From positions 4,753 to 68,752 of the forward strand of contig NZ_KI421480.1 in NCBI RefSeq assembly GCF_000472925.1: a stretch of 64,000 nt of DNA. Reading direction: 5' to 3'. Below, in pieces: positions 34,165 to 43,213 of this stretch. This DNA is from Bradyrhizobium sp. Ec3.3 (GTDB lineage Bacteria > Pseudomonadota > Alphaproteobacteria > Rhizobiales > Xanthobacteraceae). A model generated the notes under the pieces. The model saw only the letters and a list, made by a program, of their open reading frames with translations, ran no database searches and was not told the origin of the DNA. A program made the position numbers and the translations under genes. Numbering within the stretch: the stretch's first letter is position 1; each line of letters begins with the position of its first letter.

Positions 34165-36102
34165 TCAATGTTGTCGCAACCCTGCGGCCACATCTCCGTA
34201 ACGAGCGGTGAGCAGCGTTTCACCGGCCTTGCCGAGAATCGACTTTATCCTAACCTCGACCGAGGATCGCTTGCGACGCTTAGCGGAATCCGGTTCATAC
34301 AAGGAGCACTGCAGGAACAGAAGTCGCTTATCGTCAGATAACACCTGATCGTGAACGTGCTGGTCGCGCAAGTAGACGGTGGTAACGCGTGTAAAGAGCG
34401 TCAGAGGCGCCCCGAAATCTGGACTGAAGTAAAATGCCACAGACCGCTTGGGGACGTTGAGTGTCACCAAGTTTGCATCTTCGGCGTCACCCATGAGCAC
34501 ACTCGCGCAGCCGACAAACGTTCTCAATGCCGCGGGGAGCTCTTCGGTCTGTCGGGCGTCCAGATGGTAGCGCCCGTCGCCCCAGCTATGGATCAGACCT
34601 GCCTGCACAGCCGAGTCGCATGCCTCTTGTACGGTACCGTCCGCCCCCAACGAGAACAGAAACCGGCGGGCTTCAGATTGCGCAGCACCAAAATTTCCGA
34701 AGAAGTGTCGAACGTCCCTCCGTAGAGTAAGGGGCAATGTGTTGAAGGCGCGAGAGCCCGAAAACGCACCCAGCGCAAAATGGACGAGCAGATCATCTCT
34801 TCGTCGGCGCGCACCGCTCTCAAGTTGGGCTTCGTCGAATAACGAGCGGCACCACCCCATTGCCCGTGCAATTGAGACGTTTGAGCGAGCGAGCTTGTCG
34901 GCGATCTCCGCAAGTTCATCAGTTTCCGGGCCTCGCCCTAGTTCGACTGCCCTCGCCCAAAGCTGGTCGAGAACCGGCCTGAGACGTTCGGGAAGCGGTT
35001 GGTGCGGCCGACGCAGGGCTCTAGAGATCAACAACTCGCTTGGGACCGGACGGCTGCGTCGCCGGAATAGAAACTCCTGCTCGGCCTCCGGATCCCGAAA
35101 AACGAAGACGATTCCAGGCGCGACCGCAACGGGCCCGGTATCTAGCGTGTGCCTCACGAAATTCCGCAGCTCGTGAGGGCTGAAGTATTTCTGGAACGTA
35201 CCACGCGACGTCAGGTACCCATCGGCAAACGGCTTAAGCCCCTCAACAGAGTAGTGTCCCTCGACCATGACGGCGACGGCCATAACCCTTTGGCAGAGCG
35301 ACCACGCATCCTGGAGAACCCGCACGCGCTCATCGACATTTTCGATGACATTGAGGACGAATCCCAAATTGACCAGGTCAGCGGGGCGCTTTGCTTCCTC
35401 GGGACGAAAATGCGGATCCCACCCGACAGCCGATATGCCGACTTCGCTCAACACCCGTATGTCGTCTCCCTGACCGCATCCGTAGTCGAACACGTTGGGG
35501 TATTGATCGATGAAACCGTGCCGCGCCAGCAACTGCATTGGTGAAGAAAGGCGGTGTCGCGGTATGGCCGTCTTGTGGCGGTTCACCCGAACGGCGGGCC
35601 CGGGTTCCGGATCAACCGTCTGCTTCGGGACGATTTGATGATTACGGATGACAATTCCGGCACCCTCAAGACGCTGCTGCCAGGCCTTTCGGAGCCCGAT
35701 TTTGTGGCTGTCGGCGAACATGCCAAGCGCGTCCAGCGCAGCAGTTAGAGCAGCAAATTTCGCTCTTCGCGGATCTTCCGTCGGAAGCAGGAGCTCCTTC
35801 CGATGCAAGATCGGAGGATTTGGTGACGTTGAGAAGTCCCGCACCTTACTCTCGCGGCTCTCAAGATCGACCAACAGGGAGCGCCTCAACGCCGGAAAAT
35901 GCTCGTTGTCGAAATCGTCATATTCGAGCAGCGCTATCTTGTCAGGCTCGATCCGGACGACGTTCCAGGGGAAGTCACGAGCAATCGCAGTGGCCTTTGT
36001 CACAGCTCTTCGATCGGCCGCGGAGAGCTCAGGGAGGGCTTCTCGGTGGACATAAAGCGCGTCTCGTACACGTTTTCCAACTCGCGATCCGCGCTCGACC
36101 AT
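34165..36102 (-). CDS. DNA phosphorothioation-associated putative methyltransferase (645 aa)
   Basis: The ATG at 36102 follows GGAAGAAGG; an earlier in-frame start at 36168 would overlap sspH. The SAM-binding motif VFDYGCGQGDD is at about residues 202-212, preceded by KTAIPRHRLSSPMQLLARHG, the signature of the methyltransferase-like family found beside dnd/ssp genes. The C-terminal half (ALRRPHQPLPERLRPVLDQL onward) is helical with unknown role. It is last in the eight-gene operon, 14 bases after sspH. Whether it methylates DNA is unknown. Confidence 0.75.
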   Translation of the reverse strand: MVERGSRVGKRVRDALYVHREALPELSAADRRAVTKATAIARDFPWNVVRIEPDKIALLEYDDFDNEHFPALRRSLLVDLESRESKVRDFSTSPNPPILHRKELLLPTEDPRRAKFAALTAALDALGMFADSHKIGLRKAWQQRLEGAGIVIRNHQIVPKQTVDPEPGPAVRVNRHKTAIPRHRLSSPMQLLARHGFIDQYPNVFDYGCGQGDDIRVLSEVGISAVGWDPHFRPEEAKRPADLVNLGFVLNVIENVDERVRVLQDAWSLCQRVMAVAVMVEGHYSVEGLKPFADGYLTSRGTFQKYFSPHELRNFVRHTLDTGPVAVAPGIVFVFRDPEAEQEFLFRRRSRPVPSELLISRALRRPHQPLPERLRPVLDQLWARAVELGRGPETDELAEIADKLARSNVSIARAMGWCRSLFDEAQLESGARRRRDDLLVHFALGAFSGSRAFNTLPLTLRRDVRHFFGNFGAAQSEARRFLFSLGADGTVQEACDSAVQAGLIHSWGDGRYHLDARQTEELPAALRTFVGCASVLMGDAEDANLVTLNVPKRSVAFYFSPDFGAPLTLFTRVTTVYLRDQHVHDQVLSDDKRLLFLQCSLYEPDSAKRRKRSSVEVRIKSILGKAGETLLTARYGDVAAGLRQH

Positions 36103-36116
36103 TGCCTTCTTCCGAG

Positions 36117-39100
36117 CTACTCCGCCGCGAAGGCCCTCATGGGCGCGACGTATCCGCGGTTGCGCCACCCGTCCCTGATCGCGGCTGCGAACTCCTCCGT
36201 ATCGGATTGCGACAAGAACGGCACCTGAACGTACATGTTCTCGTTCAGGCCTTGCAGTTTCGCAATCATGTGGCCTTGGCCGAGCAGCCGTTCAGCGCCT
36301 TTCTCGTTCATGGCGATCTCGGAAGTTTTTTGGTCGTCCAGGCGGAGGATCAGTCGGTTCCCGAGAGCGTTTCTGAGTTGCATGCTCATAACGGTGACGT
36401 CCGGCCGCTGGGCCATGAGGACCAGATGAATCCCTGCAGCGCGCCCCATGTTGCCGAGACGGGCGGCGGTTGTGGTTACATTGTCCCGGTAGTCGTCGTC
36501 CATCATCCAATCGGAAATCTCGTCGTGGAAGACGAAAAGGCGTGGCATCCGTTCGGACGGCTCTGCCACTCTGTTGTATTCGACGATGTTACGGCACTTC
36601 TTGGCCGTGATCCGCCGGTAACGCTCTTCCATTTCGGAAACGAGCGAGCCGAAAACGCGCGAGGCTGCGTCCATGTCGACGATGATCTGTTCCTGAAGGT
36701 GAGGGAGGGTCTCCGCCCACATGTAGTCCGCCCCCTGCTTGGGATCTATCAAGTAGAACTTGCATGATGTGGGTGAATCGAAGGCGCAGAGATCAAGAAT
36801 CAGGTTTGCGGCTAGAATCCCCTTGCCGCTCCCGGTCGAACCGGCAATCAAGGTGTGCGGAGCCACCTGAGGTTGACCGTTGAACGGGCCGGTTACCGGC
36901 ATGTACAGCATCTCGCCGTCGTCCTCCTTCTCGCCGAGCAGAAAGGCGAGATTGGACTCCGGCGCTGTGGACGACAGCGTCCGGCGGAGCCACGCATCAG
37001 CCAGATGCAGGATGGTGCGGCTCGGGCGGCGGAAGGCGATCAGGATCGAACCGAGCTCGGCCGTGATCCGGATGATGTCGAGTCCGTGTATCGTCTTCAG
37101 GTTGGTTCGTTGCTTCTCTAGCTTGTCAATCGTGAGCGATTTGCTCCCCTTGATCCGCAGCAGACCGGCGTTCGGGGTCAGCCACTGCTTCTGGACTTCA
37201 ACTGTGGCACCTTCTACCTGAAGCGACTGGCGAAAGCTGCTCACCTGCTGGTCGAGCCACTCCTTGGCCTGGGCGTCCTGACCGGATGAGTGCGTGGCGA
37301 GTCGCAGGGCGAGAGTTTCCACTTCCGGCAACCAACCTGTCCGACCGGATGAAACGGTCTCCGGCGTCGGACTGTAGGCGGGCTCGGCTGGGACATCGGC
37401 CGGACCGGCCTCGAGCGAAGTAGGTGTGCGATCTACCGCTGCCTCCGCCCGCTCGGCCGTCTGCCTTGGACTTTGGAGGATGGCTCCGTCCCGCTCGTCG
37501 CGGGGGCGCTGCAGGGCTGGAACCTCCGGAGCAACATCGGCTTTGGGAGTGCGCATCTCCTCGGTCATGGGTGACGCCAATGTCGCCTGCGACGATGTTG
37601 GGTGGCCGATCGCCGGCGATGCGGCGGTATTGTCGAGGTTGAGTAGCATGCCCGTGATCTGAGGCTTTCCGAAAAGCCATTGGACCAAGGGACGTCGCTC
37701 TGCGGCAGGTTTGTCTTCGTCGATGTCGATGCGGACCTCGGAGGTGATCAGCCCTTCATCGTGCTGGAAGACCATCGAATGGCCGGACAGCTCGATCCTA
37801 AGCCCAGAAGGATTGCGCACCTCCTCGATCCAGCGTTCGTACGGAAAGCCGGCGACGTGTTCGAAAGGCGTGAAGTGCTCCACGAGCATGTCGGCCAGGC
37901 GATGGCGCCAGATTTCGGGGCTCATGACCTCGTCGATGTCGACGAACTTGGTTCGCAAGCTGTCGTAAGTGCTCGCGAGCTGCCGTTTCGATTTCAACAT
38001 CGCGCCGCCGAATGCGGGCGATCCGACGTATTTAGACTCGATAACCACCATTCTCACGAAACGCTGGCCTGCCTTCGACGTGAAGCTGACCGCGAGAATG
38101 TCGGACCGCTCGTTATTCAAGTCGAGCCAACGGGCGACCTCGTCGATGAAGAACCAGCAGATCTTGCACTCGTCCTGGTTAAGCAGAAGCTCGACCTGTC
38201 GTCGCGCCAGGACCAAGCCGATCAATTCGAGGGCCGAGTTCGGAATCTGGACTGCGCGCATGACGATTTCGCCGGACAGATCGGTGGATTCCCGCTGGAT
38301 CAACCGGCCAATCGCCATCCGATCGGCTTCGTCCTTTCCGGGGAGAACGGGTTGGAGGTGATCCTGAAGGAGCTTCGCGATCTCGTCGACGCCCACGGTT
38401 GTCGAAACGATCACGTTGTGGTCCGATCCTGGTGAGGTGAAGTAACGGATGATACGCCGTTCCTGGGTTTCGCTTTGCTGCAGGAGTCGTCGGTCGGCGA
38501 TCCGGTCAAAGGTAACCACCCAGTCCGCCACCTGGTGGGCCTTGTTGAGCAAGCCCTTCACGTCCGGAGAGGCAATGTTGATCTCCTGAAGGGGTAGCCA
38601 ATGACCGCGGGCGTCGTCGCTCTTGAGTAGATCGTGCACACGATCGACATAGGCCTGTGCGGCAGGAGGAACACTGGGCGACGTCAAATAGACGCACGAA
38701 GAGACGTCTCCCAGGAGGAATGGCTTCCGTCGGCCCACATCCGTTGGGATATGCTCGTTCCAGGTGGGCGGATCGGCGTGCTCCTGTTCTGAACTGTGCC
38801 TCCAAGCGACACGTGCGAGCCGGGAAATTGTGTCCTGCAGGAGCACCAAGTCGTGTGGCTTGACGTCGATAACCCGTCCACAGCCCGCAAGCGGGCTGGA
38901 GGAAAGAAATCCGACACGGAGTCGGGACAGATAGGTCCGTGTCGCCTCGGTCGTAAGAGCCCCTGCGAGCTCCCTGCCGATACGTTCATTTTGCTCCCGG
39001 TAGATCCGATGGAGTCTATCGGGATCGTCATGCATGATCGTCAATTCGCAGCGGAAATCATGCTCGGTCGCGACTTTCTGTCCCAGAGCATCGGCGAGCA

Positions 39101-41570
39101 GGGACGGAAGCTCCGCGGAATCCGCGTTGTAGATCGCCGTGCTGAAGTGGTCCTTCTCGTGGGGGCGGAGCTCGAGGTAGCGCTCGCTCACCTCCTCGAA
39201 AGCCTTCACGGCGTCTTCAGCAGTATCGTCGAGCAGTGCTGGGGCGGCGCCGACGACTGGAGATTGAAGCAGCCCGTAGTCCCCGACCTTCTCGACTTCG
39301 ATGCCAAGCGATGGCTCGCTTCCGCTCTCGTCATCAATGAAGCAGATGTCGGGATAGTAGGTTTGGCCGAATCCGGACACCCGGCGCTCAACGAAATCGG
39401 ACATGCCGTTTCGGACTCGATCTGAGATAATGGTGCTGATCGCATTGCCACATTGGCTGGCTTTCGCCGCCATCTCCGCCAACCGGAGAGGATGCCATGG
39501 AGTGATGATTACGGACGGCATGTCGGCAGTGATCCGGGCCGTCCCAATCCGGAGGATCGACTTCCAGAGTTCAGTGCGGCACTTGGGCGCGCGTGCCTTC
39601 GCTGCCAGGATCTCGAGCAATTCGCCGTAAACATCGGCCTGGTGCAGGAGTAAGGGAGATGACAGCCCGCTGCCGTAGACGAAGTTCTTCAGGGCCGATC
39701 TGTAGGTATCGGCGAATCGGGCCCACGCACCCGCGATTTCGTCGGCATCGGCCGGCGAAAGGATGGTGAGATCCTTGAGCTTCGAGATTGCGGCCTCCAC
39801 GCTCTTGTCGATCCTCGTGTCTTCTCGATCCGGGTCAAACAGAGTACCGTCTCCGCTACGAAAGGAGCCGACGATGGTGCTACGGTTTCGCAGCTCGGCC
39901 ACCTTCCGCCCGGTCTTGCCGCGCACAGCCGATGCACGCGCCTCCATGATGAACACTTCGCCGTCGCGGGACGGGACGTGCGCAGCCAAATCGGCAGCGA
40001 AGGCGGTCACGATCGACTGGACCGGTGGCATCCAAATTAGCTTTCCGGCCGGAGCCCTGCTCAAGACCGATTTGGCGACGGCCCCATCTCCTGCAATCTG
40101 ATTGCGTTCGACCAGAAAGCCCTCGAATTGGAATTCGATATGAACCTTGGAAGTGGACGTCACCTCCTCGAGGTCCTTGTCGTCCCACCGAAGACGAGGA
40201 TCCCAACATCGCCCGAAGTCGAGCGCCACGCGATGCCCGAGCGCATCTTGCAGCCCCCGATATCGGTCTCTGAGGTTGCGGCACAAGCTGGTGTTCTGCG
40301 TCTCGGTCCAAAAGCTCTTCTTCTCTCCGTGCGTCAGCCTCACGTGCAGGACCGGATCAGCGAGCTCATGGTCCGCACCTTCGATCGCGACCCGTTCGGC
40401 CAGCCTAAGGAGCCCCGAGAGTAGATCTTCGTCTTCGATCTCCTTCCGGAAGATAAGGCGCTGCCATCGCTTGAGCAGCGAGGCCTTATCCTTAATACGG
40501 TCCCGGTGCCGGGCAAAAAAGTCGCGCACCTCGTCGGTGATCGCGGCCTTGGATGTTTCGGATTTAAGCGGGGCGATCAGCTCCTTCTCGGCGTCTGTGA
40601 GTTCGCCTGGGTACTCGTCGTCGAAAAAGGCGAGCGTCTCTTCGCCGAGCTTCGAGGGTGTTGGCTTTGACCTCCGCTCCGCGAAGAACGGTTCCAGCTG
40701 CTCCCAAGGGAAGCTCGCTACGGCCTCCTTGGCTTCGGACCATGCGTCCGCCCGGATGGTGCGGTCCTCAACCAGGCGGCGCACCGCTTCTCGAACGCGC
40801 CGCGCGTCAGCATCGTCAGGCCTTGCGGCAGCATCCTCTTCGATGCGCTTGAGGACATTATCGCGGCCGACGTTCTTTCCGTCGGGCGTCTGCAGGTCCA
40901 GGTACGGCCGGAATTCCGTCCGCGCGCGAGTGAAATACCTGCGTGCATCCAGGGGGCTGGCCGCGGTGCTCTTGGACTTTCCGTCCAAAGGCGGAGCCAC
41001 GAGCTGCAGAACGTGCATACTCTGGCGGACCGCGTCGGCGATCGGGAGTCCGGCCTTGCCAGCGTGGAGGTTGACCACATCGCTAACGAAGGTGCCTACC
41101 ATGGTGGCCGAATTCGCGACTTCGGATTCCAACAGGCCTTTGATGACGTGACAGAGTTGAGAGAGGATCTCGGCACTCGGGTTCGCGGTGTAGGAGTGCA
41201 GGGCGACCGAGGCCCAGTTGCTCGCTTCCGACGGAGCGAGCAAGGCGGGTTCGCCGACCACGGTTACGTGCCCAAGGCTCTGCTCAACGCTGGTCAATTC
41301 GTCCAGCGGGATGGAAATAATCGTTGCGTCGAAGCCAGCTGGGCGTCTGTTGCGGTGGGCGACGGCGTTCGCACGCGCGTCGCCGTTCACTGCGATTTCG
41401 TAAGTCGGATGTCTCTCCTTCAGGAGATATCCTATCGCTGCCGTTTGCTCGACCGGGAAGCCGACTAAAGCGAGGAGGGATCGCACCCCCTGGCCGTTAC
41501 CGGAGACGATGTCTACCACTCTCTGGGCCGCGACTTGGGCGACCAGCGAGCATGCGTCAAGCTGCGACAT
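36117..41570 (-). CDS. sspH: SspH/DptH-like giant FtsK-type translocase with nuclease-like motif (1817 aa)
   Basis: The C-terminal FtsK/HerA-like ATPase has a Walker A at about residue 1575 (TLIAGSTGSGKGILAANLIL), a KFYLIDPKQGADYMW segment and RPDVTVMSMQLRNALGNRLI. At about residue 1170 VRMVVIESKYVGSPAFGG has the ExK of PD-(D/E)xK nucleases. The length matches the large restriction subunit of phosphorothioate-linked systems; SspH was reported to nick DNA in SspABCD-SspFGH. It overlaps the upstream gene by 14 bases. The assignment rests on size, motifs and gene order. Confidence 0.75.
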   Translation of the reverse strand: MSQLDACSLVAQVAAQRVVDIVSGNGQGVRSLLALVGFPVEQTAAIGYLLKERHPTYEIAVNGDARANAVAHRNRRPAGFDATIISIPLDELTSVEQSLGHVTVVGEPALLAPSEASNWASVALHSYTANPSAEILSQLCHVIKGLLESEVANSATMVGTFVSDVVNLHAGKAGLPIADAVRQSMHVLQLVAPPLDGKSKSTAASPLDARRYFTRARTEFRPYLDLQTPDGKNVGRDNVLKRIEEDAAARPDDADARRVREAVRRLVEDRTIRADAWSEAKEAVASFPWEQLEPFFAERRSKPTPSKLGEETLAFFDDEYPGELTDAEKELIAPLKSETSKAAITDEVRDFFARHRDRIKDKASLLKRWQRLIFRKEIEDEDLLSGLLRLAERVAIEGADHELADPVLHVRLTHGEKKSFWTETQNTSLCRNLRDRYRGLQDALGHRVALDFGRCWDPRLRWDDKDLEEVTSTSKVHIEFQFEGFLVERNQIAGDGAVAKSVLSRAPAGKLIWMPPVQSIVTAFAADLAAHVPSRDGEVFIMEARASAVRGKTGRKVAELRNRSTIVGSFRSGDGTLFDPDREDTRIDKSVEAAISKLKDLTILSPADADEIAGAWARFADTYRSALKNFVYGSGLSSPLLLHQADVYGELLEILAAKARAPKCRTELWKSILRIGTARITADMPSVIITPWHPLRLAEMAAKASQCGNAISTIISDRVRNGMSDFVERRVSGFGQTYYPDICFIDDESGSEPSLGIEVEKVGDYGLLQSPVVGAAPALLDDTAEDAVKAFEEVSERYLELRPHEKDHFSTAIYNADSAELPSLLADALGQKVATEHDFRCELTIMHDDPDRLHRIYREQNERIGRELAGALTTEATRTYLSRLRVGFLSSSPLAGCGRVIDVKPHDLVLLQDTISRLARVAWRHSSEQEHADPPTWNEHIPTDVGRRKPFLLGDVSSCVYLTSPSVPPAAQAYVDRVHDLLKSDDARGHWLPLQEINIASPDVKGLLNKAHQVADWVVTFDRIADRRLLQQSETQERRIIRYFTSPGSDHNVIVSTTVGVDEIAKLLQDHLQPVLPGKDEADRMAIGRLIQRESTDLSGEIVMRAVQIPNSALELIGLVLARRQVELLLNQDECKICWFFIDEVARWLDLNNERSDILAVSFTSKAGQRFVRMVVIESKYVGSPAFGGAMLKSKRQLASTYDSLRTKFVDIDEVMSPEIWRHRLADMLVEHFTPFEHVAGFPYERWIEEVRNPSGLRIELSGHSMVFQHDEGLITSEVRIDIDEDKPAAERRPLVQWLFGKPQITGMLLNLDNTAASPAIGHPTSSQATLASPMTEEMRTPKADVAPEVPALQRPRDERDGAILQSPRQTAERAEAAVDRTPTSLEAGPADVPAEPAYSPTPETVSSGRTGWLPEVETLALRLATHSSGQDAQAKEWLDQQVSSFRQSLQVEGATVEVQKQWLTPNAGLLRIKGSKSLTIDKLEKQRTNLKTIHGLDIIRITAELGSILIAFRRPSRTILHLADAWLRRTLSSTAPESNLAFLLGEKEDDGEMLYMPVTGPFNGQPQVAPHTLIAGSTGSGKGILAANLILDLCAFDSPTSCKFYLIDPKQGADYMWAETLPHLQEQIIVDMDAASRVFGSLVSEMEERYRRITAKKCRNIVEYNRVAEPSERMPRLFVFHDEISDWMMDDDYRDNVTTTAARLGNMGRAAGIHLVLMAQRPDVTVMSMQLRNALGNRLILRLDDQKTSEIAMNEKGAERLLGQGHMIAKLQGLNENMYVQVPFLSQSDTEEFAAAIRDGWRNRGYVAPMRAFAAE

Positions 41571-43209
41571 TGGCGCGCTCCGTCGTGTAAGGGTTTACAA
41601 CGAAGGCGATAGCGTCGGACTTTCGCTCGAGTAGACCGAGCATGCGGAGTCGCTCTTCAAGTCGCGTTTGGTTTCGCTCGATATCCTGGACGGGGGCCGG
41701 AACGCTGCCGTACGCGAGTGGGTCCAGCGCCTCGTGGCGGCCGATTACGATGCGATAGCGATCGAATAGGAGCCGCAAAAACCTGTGAAATTCCATTGGC
41801 GACGTCACGTTCGCGAGCACGAGAGCTTCCAGGAATTGGTCGTTCGGGCCGTACCAAGTACCGACGCCGCGGCGGGCCGTTAGAAGGCCGATGCGGCTCC
41901 CGTAGGCTGGAAGGATCGCCCCAATTGACGAGAGGGCGGAGTCGACCGCGCTCTGGCGGGCTGCAGACAATTGGACGTGGATGTCGTCGAGTCCACCCCT
42001 GTATCCGAGCTTTTCTAGTATCAGTTCCTGCGCTGCGCCCATTGGCAGTTTTTTCGTGCTAAGGGTCTGCCAATCTTCTGACGCCTCGAAATCCGCAAAG
42101 AATTGCTCAACGGCTCGGTCCGGCATCTGCCGGTGGGCAAGAAAGTGCTCCTTCGAGCGGCGCACGATGTGCGGACTGCTGGTTCCAACGATATCGAGAA
42201 GAAACGGTGAATGCGCCGCCTCCCCCGCTACATCCACGGCCCGTTGGAGCATGTATCTGATCAGATGAAAGCCAAGGAGGCGCATCGCGGCCTCGAGGCA
42301 GATTGAGAGATGAAGACTGTTCATCCCGAGAACCTGCGTCAGGTCGCGGGCGAGATCTTCGTAGACCTGCATCCTCGCCATAGGCAGGTAGCCGATGCAG
42401 CGACAGGTCGCGCGGCCGCCGTCCTGCACGGTGCCGTCTTCGGTAGCAAGGCGGGAGGCGGTCCGATTCACGACATCGTTGCTGCGGAAGAATCTACGCT
42501 CGATGATTGCTCCAAGGGTGTCCCGCATTGCCGACCGGTTTACCATCAGCCAAACGAGTTCGCCGGTCCGGCGCATGAAGCGACGGTCGTATTGGAGCTG
42601 CCCGTCCTTGCCCAATTCTCCATCGGCGAACAGCATCGCCGGACCCAACGGAAGGAGATGACGTGACGTCATGCGACCGCGGCGGACGGAATCCACTTCA
42701 GCGCCGCGCAAAAGCTCGACCGCCGTAGCGAATTTCTCAAATTCGGGACCAATGGCGTGCCGTACCCGATCAACGTAGCCGTCCGGGATGTAATGGGCGA
42801 TGTCCTCCTTCGTCTTCTGCAGCCAAGAGGCCCACATGGCGCTATCGTCGGCCATGGGGCCGCGGTCCTTTCGAATTCGATCGATCTCCTCGTCGCGAAA
42901 GACCAGATGCCGCAGCAGCATGTTCGCGCGGATTTCGTAGGGGAATTCCTCGTGGATCGGATCGACCGCGCGCGTGGCCGGGCATGCGTCGAAGATTGGA
43001 TTTGGGAGTGCGGACGAGAACCTCCGGTGCTTGTCCGCGCAAATCTGGATAAATTCGACCAACGTGAACCAGGGGAGCTGCTCCTGGTGAAGCGCGAGTC
43101 CCCAAATAGCGTATTCGGGCCAATTCTTAACGCTTTTGAGGTCGAGCCCCTGTGGGAGCTTGAGCGCTCCGCGGCTGAGCAGGACTTTGTCCTTGTCGCG
43201 AACTGGCAT
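41557..43209 (-). CDS. sspG: SspG-like protein of the phosphorothioate restriction module (550 aa)
   Basis: A soluble protein of unknown fold between the SspF-like ATPase and the SspH-like translocase. Recognisable stretches are WPEYAIWGLALHQEQLPWFT, EFPYEIRANMLLRHLVFRDE and HFLAHRQMPDRAVEQFFADF. The symbol is given by position and size alone. It starts four bases after sspF ends and overlaps sspH, so it is part of the same translational unit. Confidence 0.6.
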   Translation of the reverse strand: MPVRDKDKVLLSRGALKLPQGLDLKSVKNWPEYAIWGLALHQEQLPWFTLVEFIQICADKHRRFSSALPNPIFDACPATRAVDPIHEEFPYEIRANMLLRHLVFRDEEIDRIRKDRGPMADDSAMWASWLQKTKEDIAHYIPDGYVDRVRHAIGPEFEKFATAVELLRGAEVDSVRRGRMTSRHLLPLGPAMLFADGELGKDGQLQYDRRFMRRTGELVWLMVNRSAMRDTLGAIIERRFFRSNDVVNRTASRLATEDGTVQDGGRATCRCIGYLPMARMQVYEDLARDLTQVLGMNSLHLSICLEAAMRLLGFHLIRYMLQRAVDVAGEAAHSPFLLDIVGTSSPHIVRRSKEHFLAHRQMPDRAVEQFFADFEASEDWQTLSTKKLPMGAAQELILEKLGYRGGLDDIHVQLSAARQSAVDSALSSIGAILPAYGSRIGLLTARRGVGTWYGPNDQFLEALVLANVTSPMEFHRFLRLLFDRYRIVIGRHEALDPLAYGSVPAPVQDIERNQTRLEERLRMLGLLERKSDAIAFVVNPYTTERANVAA

Positions 43210-43213
43210 CGAT

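Noticed and set aside
35820..36767. Long plus-strand frames opposite sspH and the methyltransferase
   Set aside because: Shadow of strongly motif-supported minus-strand genes.
40147..41151. 334-residue Ser/Arg-rich plus-strand frame
   Set aside because: Composition typical of the antisense of a GC-rich gene; lies wholly inside sspH.
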